DNA from: Pseudohongiella sp.
Lineage (GTDB): Bacteria > Pseudomonadota > Gammaproteobacteria > Pseudomonadales > Pseudohongiellaceae
Assembly (NCBI GenBank): GCA_030652635.1
Contig: JAUSPW010000664.1
Coordinates: 1-6,314, forward strand
Length of the DNA stretch: 6,314 nt
Reading direction: 5' to 3'
Each line of letters begins with the position of its first letter. Within the stretch, counting starts at the first letter, position 1. Below, piece after piece: positions 1-6,253 of this stretch. The position numbers and the translations under genes were made by a program. The notes below the pieces were generated by a model, which was given only the letters and a program-made list of their open reading frames with translations, was not told where the DNA came from and made no database searches.

Positions 1-374
1 TCCCGGCATCATCAGAAGTATTGCTATTGGCGCTGTTTCAACAAGGCTACACCCCTTGGCTGCTCTGGTTGGCAGCAACCGTGGGCAATACCCTGGGATC
101 CTGCCTGAACTGGTATCTTGGCTGTCAAATTGTGAAATTTCGAGACAAGCCCTGGTTTCCGGTAACGGCACAGCAGCTCAGTCGCGCGCAGGCTCAATTT
201 AATCGTTATGGGGTCTGGAGCCTTTTGCTGGCGTGGTTACCCGTCGTGGGTGACCCACTTACCTTTGTCGCAGGCGCACTCAGGGTACAATTCTGGCTGT
301 TCCTTCTGCTGGTGGCGGTCGGTAAAAGTCTGCGCTACGCTGTACTCATTTTCCTGGCAAGCCGCCTGATGTAA
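1..374 (+). CDS. yqaA: YqaA-like DedA-family inner-membrane protein, 5' end outside window
   Basis: This is the C-terminal 123 residues of a small polytopic membrane protein of the YqaA branch of the DedA/SNARE-associated family; the first complete codon is at 3. Features that match E. coli YqaA (about 142 residues) are a P-x-x-SE motif at the left edge, GNTLGS in the first visible hydrophobic stretch, then YGVWSLLLAWLPVVGD, an AG-x-x-R, and GKSLRYA near the end. About 20 N-terminal residues are missing. The open frame runs to the window edge, so the TTG at 21 is internal, because the SE motif lies upstream of it. There are three to four hydrophobic segments. DedA relatives are linked to lipid-carrier flipping and membrane homeostasis, but the role of YqaA itself is unknown. 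It may be co-transcribed with the DUF2835 gene 40 bp downstream. The family call is firm; the symbol is by similarity. Confidence 0.85.
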   Translation, partial: PASSEVLLLALFQQGYTPWLLWLAATVGNTLGSCLNWYLGCQIVKFRDKPWFPVTAQQLSRAQAQFNRYGVWSLLLAWLPVVGDPLTFVAGALRVQFWLFLLLVAVGKSLRYAVLIFLASRLM

Positions 375-414
375 CTTTTAACCCGTCTTGTGTTTTTAGA
401 AAAGTATCACAACT

Positions 415-639
415 ATGCCTAAATCTATTGTAGTTGACCTGCATATTTCACCGGAACAGTACCAACGCCACTATCAAGGAGCCGTGCGCCAGGTGATCTG
501 TACCGCCCGCGATGGCCGCAAAGTTCAGTTTCCGTCCGCCATTCTGCAACGCTTTGTCACGCATACTGGTATACACGGCAGCTTTTGCCTTGATATTGAC
601 GATGACAACAAGCTGGTTTCCGTACGTCAAATTACGTAG
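415..639 (+). CDS. DUF2835 family protein
   Basis: This encodes a 74-residue soluble protein that I recognise as DUF2835, a family of roughly 70-80 residues of unknown function. The visible signature is Y20-x-G22, then DGRKVQFP at 33-40, RFVTHTGIHGSF at 46-57 and an acidic D-D-D-N-K stretch at 62-66. There is no signal peptide or membrane segment. The pattern suggests a small compact beta fold, but this is inference. The length equals that of a full family member, so ATG 415 is very probably the true start, although no convincing Shine-Dalgarno sequence precedes it. It lies 40 bp after the yqaA-like gene with no terminator seen between, so the two may share a transcript. An open frame on the opposite strand within it has no recognisable protein features. 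Confidence 0.88.
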   Translation: MPKSIVVDLHISPEQYQRHYQGAVRQVICTARDGRKVQFPSAILQRFVTHTGIHGSFCLDIDDDNKLVSVRQIT

Positions 640-767
640 AAAAACCTATCTATTGAAGAGTTTGTAAACGATTGTAAACCATTTGTTTACTCACTCTTAT
701 GCTTGCCTGAGAATACTTGCGCTAACTATCCGAACAATAGAGTCAGAAAACAGGATGCGCATTAAAT
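640..767. other. Intergenic region upstream of the chemoreceptor gene
   Basis: This 128-bp AT-rich stretch has no coding signal. It contains the GTAAAC repeat cluster at 664-690. The best sigma-70-like pair I can find is weak: TTGTAA (672-677), a 17-bp spacer and TCTTAT (695-700), each 4 of 6 to consensus. That -35 would overlap the repeats. I see no good match to the sigma-28 flagellar/chemotaxis consensus (TAAA, about 15 bp, GCCGATAA). The likely ribosome binding site of the chemoreceptor is AGGA at 752-755, 12 nt before ATG 768, which is on the long side. Confidence 0.4.
664..690. repeat. Three GTAAAC half-sites (two direct, one inverted), operator-like
   Basis: GTAAAC occurs at 664-669 and again at 674-679, a 10-bp step that puts both on the same DNA face. 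Its reverse complement GTTTAC occurs at 685-690. The second and third copies form a palindrome with a 5-bp spacer. The direct copies share a longer TTGTAAAC core. The cluster lies about 80-105 bp before the chemoreceptor start and overlaps the weak -35 candidate. This arrangement is typical of a transcription-factor binding site, but I cannot name the factor. A weak 6-bp RNA hairpin is a less likely reading, because no T-run follows. Confidence 0.45.
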
Positions 768-2936
768 ATGAGTACGTCTGATAGCCAGTCTATGCAACTG
801 GATCCCAATGAGAAACACTGGCTACCCGTGTTTGGCAAGACCGGCAAACTCCAAATGCGGTGGAACTGGGCCATCAACCAGCAGCATAAGCCACTTGTTC
901 AATCCATCTTTGAGAATCTGGCCATCAGTCGTAAACAGATCCTCGAAGACTGGGCTGGCAGTAACTGGGACATACTGGAAGGCCTGGCACTTGAGTCTGT
1001 ACAAATAGAAGCCCGCCGAAAATCCGCATGGCTGCTTGAAAAAGCGCGGCAGATGCCAGAATTCTCTGAGCTGTTTATTGTGTCACCTGAGGGCACGGTA
1101 ATCGCCTCGACGTCACCAACACGCATCGGACGGACACTCGCCGAAAAGAAGGCACTGGCCGAAGGCTTAAAAAAGCCATTCCTGCATGGCCCGTACACTG
1201 ACAAGGACACCTTGGCACTGGGGCGCACATCGTCGCGCTTTCACGATGAAGTGACGCTGATGTTCTATCAGCCCCTGAACATGGCTGGCAAATCCAAAGG
1301 CTGCCTGTGTGCGCGCCTGCCCAATGACGTCATCGGCGACTTTATTCAACGCGAATCCGGGCATGTGTACAAAGAGTCTGGTGATAACTATCTGTTTATG
1401 GCGAAGTCGAACTTTGATGCGACCATAAAGCCGGGCACGGCATTGTCACGCTCACGATTTGAAGATAATTCGGTCATTGACGGCCCCAATCTGAAAACCG
1501 GTATCAAAACACCTTTTAATACCATTCAAATCAATCGCCACACCGAACTGGAACTGGTGCTGACCGACCCGGCCAACGATCAACTTCACCCGGGAATCCG
1601 GGAGACTATCCGGCACGGACAAAATCTGTTTGTCAGTTATCCTGGTTATGCGGATTACCGACACGTGCCTGTTATCGGCAAAGGTTTGACGTTTTCCTTG
1701 CCCGGTTCGCCAGATGTCTGGGGCATGATGTGTGAAGCCGATCTGCAGGAAGTTTACAGCCGTCGCTCGCTTGACTGGCGCTTTCTGATATGGTCGGTGA
1801 TTTGTGTATTTCCGCCCATGGCTGCCTTGATTGCATGGTTGGGGGCCCACACCGTGCTACCAATTGTTACCGCAAATCTGGTGGGGCTGACATTGCTTTA
1901 TATATTCATGATAAGGCCTGTCAGCCATCAAGTTGAGACCATATTAAAACACCTGGTGGAGGTTACCGATGGTGGACGCATTGATCACTTCATTGAGACC
2001 CAGCGCTGGCCAAACGATGTACTGCGCGAAATGGGGCTCTGGAACAACAGCTTTACCGGCAAAGTGCATTCAACTCTGGAGACCATCAGTAGTGCATCAG
2101 CCGTGACCCGTCACAGCTGCGCCCACATCAGCGACGCGACCTCGCAAGTGCTGAGCAGTTCCGAAGAACAAACCCGGCATGCGGAATCCATGTCATCTGC
2201 CGTCGAGGAACTCACCACAGGCATTATCATCATCGGCGACAATTCCCGGCAGACCAGCAAGTCGTCACTGGAAGCACGCGAAGCGGCAAGCTCCGGGCGA
2301 CAATTGATGCAGCAGTGCAGCACTGAAATTAACGAAATGAGTCGCATCATTGCGGATGCCAATCAAAAAATCGAACAGCTGAATGTGCGCTCGACGGACA
2401 TAGGCTCGATTGTCGAAACGATCAGCGGCATTGCCGAGCAAACCAACCTGCTGGCACTGAATGCGGCGATTGAAGCGGCACGAGCAGGCGATCAAGGGCG
2501 TGGTTTTGCCGTTGTCGCCGATGAGGTACGCAAACTCGCTGCCCGCACTGCGCAGTCGACAGCCGAAATTCGCAGCATGATCACCGGTATGCAGATTGAC
2601 GTTGGTGTCACCGTGAAACAAATACAGCAATGCCGCAGTAGCGCGCTATCGGTAGTAAACGTGGCAACCGAGGTAGACAGCGCGCTTAATGCCATTGATG
2701 AAGCAGTTCATGGCGTCAATTCCATGATCGGTGATATTGCCAATAGCACCGAGCAGCAGGGCCAGGCCAGCAATGAAATCTCGGCTAACCTCGCGCAACT
2801 GGCGCGCGCGGCAGAAGACAACCATAATGCCCTGACTCAGACGGCTACCGCCGTGCACGGCTTGCGCAGAATGGCGGGTTACATGGATAGATTGGTAGGA
2901 GCATTCTCACGCAGATCGTCTCCGCAGGTTTCCTGA
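768..2936 (+). CDS. Methyl-accepting chemotaxis protein with N-terminal Cache-like sensor and mid-protein membrane hairpin
   Basis: This 722-residue chemoreceptor would signal through CheW and CheA to the flagellar motor. The signalling tip is unmistakable: ETISGIAEQTNLLALNAA at 550-567, followed by IEAARAGDQGRGFAVVADEV at 568-587. A probable methylation stretch, SSSEEQTRHAESMSS, spans 463-477. There is no C-terminal CheR-binding pentapeptide; the protein ends in RRSSPQVS. Residues 1-335 form a large sensor region with Cache/PDC-like features (LFIVSPEGTVIAST at 102-115, FLHGPY at 138-143, SSRFHDEVTLMFYQP at 155-169, SGDNYLFM at 204-211) but no N-terminal signal or membrane segment. The only hydrophobic helices are about 339-359 and 363-382, joined by a very short loop and followed by a HAMP-like linker (about 383-440). 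Both sensor and signalling domains should therefore be cytoplasmic. The ligand is unknown. ATG 768 has AGGA 12 nt upstream. The MCP call is certain; the sensor fold is inferred. Confidence 0.95.
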   Translation: MSTSDSQSMQLDPNEKHWLPVFGKTGKLQMRWNWAINQQHKPLVQSIFENLAISRKQILEDWAGSNWDILEGLALESVQIEARRKSAWLLEKARQMPEFSELFIVSPEGTVIASTSPTRIGRTLAEKKALAEGLKKPFLHGPYTDKDTLALGRTSSRFHDEVTLMFYQPLNMAGKSKGCLCARLPNDVIGDFIQRESGHVYKESGDNYLFMAKSNFDATIKPGTALSRSRFEDNSVIDGPNLKTGIKTPFNTIQINRHTELELVLTDPANDQLHPGIRETIRHGQNLFVSYPGYADYRHVPVIGKGLTFSLPGSPDVWGMMCEADLQEVYSRRSLDWRFLIWSVICVFPPMAALIAWLGAHTVLPIVTANLVGLTLLYIFMIRPVSHQVETILKHLVEVTDGGRIDHFIETQRWPNDVLREMGLWNNSFTGKVHSTLETISSASAVTRHSCAHISDATSQVLSSSEEQTRHAESMSSAVEELTTGIIIIGDNSRQTSKSSLEAREAASSGRQLMQQCSTEINEMSRIIADANQKIEQLNVRSTDIGSIVETISGIAEQTNLLALNAAIEAARAGDQGRGFAVVADEVRKLAARTAQSTAEIRSMITGMQIDVGVTVKQIQQCRSSALSVVNVATEVDSALNAIDEAVHGVNSMIGDIANSTEQQGQASNEISANLAQLARAAEDNHNALTQTATAVHGLRRMAGYMDRLVGAFSRRSSPQVS

Positions 2937-2950
2937 GTTCAAAACTGCGC

Positions 2951-2977
2951 AGACAATTGTCACCAAGTTGTCTTTTT
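2951..2977 (+). terminator. Possible rho-independent terminator after the chemoreceptor gene
   Basis: AGACAA (2951-2956) pairs with TTGTCT (2968-2973). The stem can extend inwards by TTG/CAA past a single bulged G at 2967, leaving a TCAC loop. A run of five T's (2973-2977) overlaps the end of the stem. It starts 14 nt after the chemoreceptor stop codon, a typical position. The stem is AT-rich, so strength is doubtful. The same bases can be read as a Pho box, listed separately. Confidence 0.45.
2957..2974 (+). promoter_or_regulatory. Candidate Pho box (PhoB site) upstream of phoD
   Basis: TTGTCAC (2957-2963) and TTGTCTT (2968-2974) are direct repeats with an 11-bp period and a 4-bp spacer, the geometry of a PhoB-binding Pho box. 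By my count 12 of 18 positions fit the consensus CTGTCATAWAWCTGTCAY, and 13 of 18 fit the E. coli phoA box as I remember it. The start of an alkaline phosphatase gene lies 50 bp downstream. A weak -10-like GATACA (2988-2993) starts 13 nt after the box, slightly further than the roughly 10 nt usual in E. coli. A poor -10 and no separate -35 would fit activator-dependent transcription. The palindromic terminator reading of the same bases is the main alternative. Confidence 0.5.
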
Positions 2978-3010
2978 GAGGTGGCAGGATACATCGCATT
3001 CCGTTAACAC

Positions 3011-3015
3011 AGGAG
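3011..3015 (+). promoter_or_regulatory. Ribosome binding site of phoD
   Basis: AGGAG lies 9 nt before ATG 3025. It is the clearest Shine-Dalgarno sequence in the window and fixes the phoD start, which also places the Tat motif at the correct distance from the N-terminus. Confidence 0.8.
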
Positions 3016-3024
3016 CACGTCGCC

Positions 3025-4662
3025 ATGTCCCAGAATCTTTTCCAGCTCAATCGTCGTCGTTTTCTGGCAGTTTCTGCCGTCATGCTGGGTAGTTTGTCGG
3101 TACGCGGCATGCCGGTATTGGCGGCAGCTGCAGCACATTTTACGCATGGCGTGGCCAGTGGCGATCCTCTGCAGGATCGTGTCATTTTGTGGACGCGGGT
3201 ATTGCCGGGCAGCGGTGAACCTGAGGCCGTACAACTTGAGTGGCAGGTTGCCAGCGATCAACGCTTTGCCAATGTGGTGGCATCGGGCACTGCAAGCACC
3301 GGCCCGGCGCGCGACTACACTGTGAAAGTGGATGCATCTGGCCTGGAGCCAGGCCAAAGCTACTTCTATCGGTTCACCGCTCAGGGCGTGAGCAGCCCAA
3401 TCGGTAGGACACGCACCTTGCCGGCAGCGGGTGTGGAACAAGCACGGCTGGCCATTGTGTCATGTTCGAATTACCCACAAGGTTACTTCAACGTTTATCG
3501 GGAAATCGCCGCCCGCGACTGTGACGCCGTCGTGCATCTAGGCGACTACATTTATGAGTACCCCGATGGTGGTTATGCCAACCCGCTGATACTGGAAAAA
3601 GGCCGGCACGTGCAACCGGTACACGAGATTGTGTCACTGGAAGACTACCGCATGCGTTACGGCTTATACCGCAGCGATGCAGATCTGCAGGCCATTCATC
3701 AGGCGCATCCATTTATTTGCGTGTGGGATGATCACGAGATCACCAATAACACGTTCAAAGAAGGCGCTGAGAACCACAATCCTGATCAGGGGGAAGGTGA
3801 CTTTGGTGCACGCAGGTTGGCGGCCATTCAGGCGTTCCACGAGTGGTTGCCCATCAGAGAACAAGGCAACATGGCAGAAGGCATCATCTACCGCAGTTTT
3901 GATTTTGGCGACCTTGCCTCGCTGATCATGATGGATACCCGTCTGGTAGGCCGCGATGAGCAACTGACACACAATATGAATATCGACATGCTGCGCAGCC
4001 AACTGGCTGATGACTCGCGGTCAATTATTGGTGGACAGCAAGAAAACTGGCTGGCTGCAAAACTGCAGACCTCAAAAGATGCTGGCATTCCCTGGCAGAT
4101 CATCGGGCAACAGGTGATCATGGGCCGTAAGAATATCCCGCTGGTTGCCAATGAAGAGTTTGCACCTGAGGTACGTGAGGCCGTCGCCAATAGTCGCTAT
4201 GCGATGTTACGCGAACGTGGCCAACTGGGTCTGCCGCTGAATTTTGATGCCTGGGATGGTTATCCCGCCAATCGCGAACGGGTCTTACAGATGTTCCGCG
4301 AACATGCCAACAACGCTGTTGTATTGGCGGGCGATACACACAGTTCTTGGGCTTTTGATCTGCATGATGATGACGGCGACGCCATTGCGGTGGAATTTGG
4401 CACCCCCAGCGTCAGCTCACCGGGTTTTGAATCGTTTATGCCATTACCCGAGGAACAACTGGTCAACGCCTTCATGCGGGCAAGCCCCGAAATGCGTTAT
4501 ATGCGCGGCTTGGGTCGTGGTTGGATGGAGCTTGATATTACCCGCGAAAAAGTCTCCAACGCTTACTACTATGTGTCCACCGTCATTGAGCAAGAGTACG
4601 CGGTGGAGGCCATAGCACCGATGGACAGCTTTGCCGGTGAGCATGTAATCCGCCAGGCCTGA
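3025..4662 (+). CDS. phoD: Alkaline phosphatase D (PhoD family), Tat-exported
   Basis: This 545-residue secreted phosphomonoesterase/phosphodiesterase of the PhoD metallophosphatase family would release phosphate from organic phosphorus outside the inner membrane. The N-terminus is a Tat signal: NRRRFLAVS at 9-17, a hydrophobic stretch to about 26 and an alanine-rich cleavage region near 33-37. An N-terminal PhoD domain (about 38-135, with HGVASGDP and ILWTRV) precedes the catalytic domain (about 140-520). Expected metal-site motifs are intact: C147 in IVSCSNY, D174 and Y177 in HLGDYIYEY, WDDHEITNN at 234-242, and AGDTHSSW at 435-442 with D437 and H439. The C147/D174/Y177 pattern matches the Fe-Ca site described for Bacillus PhoD. 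Length is normal and no lesion is seen. It is preceded by a good RBS and a candidate Pho box, suggesting phosphate-starvation control. A phospholipase D-like specificity, known in some relatives, cannot be excluded. Confidence 0.94.
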   Translation: MSQNLFQLNRRRFLAVSAVMLGSLSVRGMPVLAAAAAHFTHGVASGDPLQDRVILWTRVLPGSGEPEAVQLEWQVASDQRFANVVASGTASTGPARDYTVKVDASGLEPGQSYFYRFTAQGVSSPIGRTRTLPAAGVEQARLAIVSCSNYPQGYFNVYREIAARDCDAVVHLGDYIYEYPDGGYANPLILEKGRHVQPVHEIVSLEDYRMRYGLYRSDADLQAIHQAHPFICVWDDHEITNNTFKEGAENHNPDQGEGDFGARRLAAIQAFHEWLPIREQGNMAEGIIYRSFDFGDLASLIMMDTRLVGRDEQLTHNMNIDMLRSQLADDSRSIIGGQQENWLAAKLQTSKDAGIPWQIIGQQVIMGRKNIPLVANEEFAPEVREAVANSRYAMLRERGQLGLPLNFDAWDGYPANRERVLQMFREHANNAVVLAGDTHSSWAFDLHDDDGDAIAVEFGTPSVSSPGFESFMPLPEEQLVNAFMRASPEMRYMRGLGRGWMELDITREKVSNAYYYVSTVIEQEYAVEAIAPMDSFAGEHVIRQA

Positions 4663-4678
4663 TTGTCGTTTTCGCCCG

Positions 4679-4707
4679 GCTGCTTTTTGACCTGATCAAA
4701 GAGCAGC
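4679..4707 (+). terminator. Long hairpin between convergent genes, possible phoD terminator
   Basis: GCTGCTTTTTGA (4679-4690) pairs with TCAAAGAGCAGC (4696-4707) around a 5-nt loop, giving a 12-bp stem. The one imperfect pair (4685 with 4701) is a U-G wobble in plus-strand RNA but an A-C mismatch in minus-strand RNA, so the structure favours the phoD transcript. It begins 16 nt after the phoD stop. No T-run follows directly; the nearest is five T's at 4729-4733. It may therefore be a transcript-end stabiliser or a non-canonical terminator. Confidence 0.45.
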
Positions 4708-4732
4708 TGGCGACTCTGCTGTGAGAACTTTT

Positions 4733-6178
4733 TCAGCCAGGGATAATATCCATCGCAATGGTCAGGCGCGGCTGTTTACCACTGAACGGCACCGTGCCGT
4801 GCCACATATAAGACGGGAACAGCACCAGCATGCCGGGTTCCGGCTGCACAAAATGTTGGGCAGGCTGTGCCGGTTGCACGGGTGAACCGGCTTGTCCAAA
4901 GCGTATCCAGCCCTCTTTTGTTGCCGCACTGCCTTGCCCTTTTGCTTTTTTGGCATCGGTGCTGGTGACCACAGACGGCAACTCCACATAAAAAGCGGAT
5001 GACAGCCAACCTTCCTGATGTACGTGGTCTACGTGAAAACCGCCCGGCCGCAACATTACCGACCAGATCCCCTGTATCAACCAGGACCCATTGTTGCGCC
5101 TGCGCAGCGGATCGGGCCCACTGCCCAGATGCGCGATATGGGCCTCGACAGGTGCCTGCAATGCCTGTTGAAACGCCTGAATGGCCGGCGTTTTAACTGT
5201 AAAAATATTTGGTAACTGACTGCCCTGCCGAACCGAATGCCCAAAGGGATGTGTGCGGTAGTGATGGGCAGCCTTGAGTTCCTCTGCCAGATTGGCAAGG
5301 TAGTCTGCGCGCGTGCTCCAGCCAACCGGTGGTTCGATCAGATACGATTTCACCAGGGTGGCATAGTCATACAGTGCTTCAAAACCGGGATTATTACTCA
5401 TACGCCAGACCATGGCCTGCAGCGCCAGCACATGCTGATCATCTGGCCGGCGATTCATGGCTTCAATAATGGCGGCGCTGGCACCGTCAACTTCACCACA
5501 TGCCAAGGCCGCTCGTGCCAGCGTCATCAACGCCGGAAATGAAGATCGATCTGCATTAAACGCTCTGATCGCCAGTTCTCGACCGTGCGCAAGATTGCCG
5601 GTTTCAAGCAATAAGTCGGCCGCACGCACCATCATCAAGGCATCGGCCGCATTACGTGATGCCAAGTCCAGAATGACACGAATGGCACCTTCCTTATCCC
5701 CTGTGAACTCCAGCGCCTGCGACAAGGCCATGTGTAATTCCGCCGACATCGGGTAGGCACGCACCGCATTGACCAGAGGCTGCAAAGACAAGTGCTGATC
5801 CGCGCTGCTCATCCACAACAACTGGGTCAGCTCGGACAGCGCAATGACCATATCAGGCTTCAGACTGATCGCCTCACGATACGCCAGTTGCGCTGCCGTC
5901 AGTTGTCCTGCGTTCATATGCGCACGCGCCAGCACTAACCGGGTTTCTGGCGCGCGAATACCCAGCTTGATTGCGTTCAAGGCTGAGCGAGCGGCGTCCT
6001 CAAACCGCCCCAGATCCCCCAGGGTTGACGCCAGGTTATGATGTGCCACAGCACTTTGTGGCCAAGCTTGTACTGCTGTTTCGTAAACGGACAATGCTCC
6101 CGGCAAATCGCCCTGTTGTTTCAGCGTTTGCGCGCGATCACACATGGACTGCAAGGTTTCTGTAGTAGTTGAGCACAT
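4733..6178 (-). CDS. TPR protein with C-terminal 2OG-Fe(II) oxygenase-like domain
   Basis: This 481-residue soluble protein has two parts. Residues about 13-246 are tetratricopeptide-type helix pairs: clear units at about 13-41, 44-75 and 78-111, weaker ones from about 146 to 246. They probably bind a protein partner. Residues about 320-481 resemble the putative 2OG-Fe(II) oxygenase family found fused to TPRs: WLIQGIWSVML, then FHVDHVHQEGWLSSAFYVEL at 381-400 and MLVLFPSYMWHGTVPF at 450-465, ending QPRLTIAMDI. Likely iron ligands are histidines from H382/H385/H387 plus H460. R471 is the likely 2-oxoglutarate-binding arginine. A Lys/Ala/Gly-rich loop near 404-417 and a PVQPAQPAQ stretch interrupt the domain. 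No signal peptide is present. Substrate unknown; hydroxylation of a protein or small molecule is inference. ATG 6178 lacks a clear Shine-Dalgarno sequence; M12 is an alternative start. The frame closes upstream at a TGA (6215-6217). Confidence 0.85.
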   Translation of the reverse strand: MCSTTTETLQSMCDRAQTLKQQGDLPGALSVYETAVQAWPQSAVAHHNLASTLGDLGRFEDAARSALNAIKLGIRAPETRLVLARAHMNAGQLTAAQLAYREAISLKPDMVIALSELTQLLWMSSADQHLSLQPLVNAVRAYPMSAELHMALSQALEFTGDKEGAIRVILDLASRNAADALMMVRAADLLLETGNLAHGRELAIRAFNADRSSFPALMTLARAALACGEVDGASAAIIEAMNRRPDDQHVLALQAMVWRMSNNPGFEALYDYATLVKSYLIEPPVGWSTRADYLANLAEELKAAHHYRTHPFGHSVRQGSQLPNIFTVKTPAIQAFQQALQAPVEAHIAHLGSGPDPLRRRNNGSWLIQGIWSVMLRPGGFHVDHVHQEGWLSSAFYVELPSVVTSTDAKKAKGQGSAATKEGWIRFGQAGSPVQPAQPAQHFVQPEPGMLVLFPSYMWHGTVPFSGKQPRLTIAMDIIPG

Positions 6179-6196
6179 AGGACAAGGGATACCACT

Positions 6197-6210
6197 GTGT
6201 AAAATTTCAC
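6197..6210. repeat. Imperfect 14-bp palindrome at the predicted transcription start
   Basis: GTGTAAAATTTCAC has the symmetric core GTG-x-AA-xx-TT-x-CAC. It lies 18-32 bp before the TPR/oxygenase start codon and covers the transcription start expected from the promoter at 6214-6242. That is where a repressor would bind, but the regulator is unknown and a chance palindrome of this length is possible. Confidence 0.3.
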
Positions 6211-6213
6211 CGG

Positions 6214-6242
6214 ATCATGGTGTTCGATGATGTAGATGTCAA
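6214..6242 (-). promoter_or_regulatory. Sigma-70-type promoter of the TPR/oxygenase gene
   Basis: Read on the minus strand, a perfect TTGACA (6242-6237) is followed after exactly 17 bp by CATGAT (6219-6214), 4 of 6 to the -10 consensus. Transcription would start near 6207, giving a leader of about 28 nt before ATG 6178. The -35 lies 11 bp past the stop codon of the upstream AraC-family gene, so the TPR gene can be transcribed on its own. Confidence 0.6.
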
Positions 6243-6253
6243 TGGACGGCTGC

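Noticed and set aside
21..374. TTG at 21 as the start of the first gene
   Set aside because: The frame is open to the window edge and the conserved P-x-x-SE motif of YqaA proteins lies upstream of this codon, so the gene starts outside the window.
623..638. TACGT/ACGTA inverted repeat at the DUF2835 stop codon as a terminator
   Set aside because: The stem is only 5 bp, AT-rich, overlaps the coding end and is followed by A's rather than T's.
640..767. Sigma-28 flagellar promoter for the chemoreceptor
   Set aside because: No TAAA with a GCCGATAA-like box at suitable spacing is present; TAAA at 665-668 and 675-678 lack a matching -10.
3004..3441. 145-codon minus-strand open frame over the start of phoD
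   Set aside because: Its translation is Cys/Arg/His-rich with no recognisable domain, and it is antisense to the conserved N-terminal part of phoD.
4244..4615. 123-codon plus-strand open frame inside phoD
   Set aside because: It overlaps the conserved AGDTHSSW region of phoD in another frame, and its translation resembles no protein I know.
5237..5542. Plus-strand open frames antisense to the TPR/oxygenase gene
   Set aside because: They mirror the clear TPR-coding strand; their translations show no domain and no ribosome binding site was noticed.
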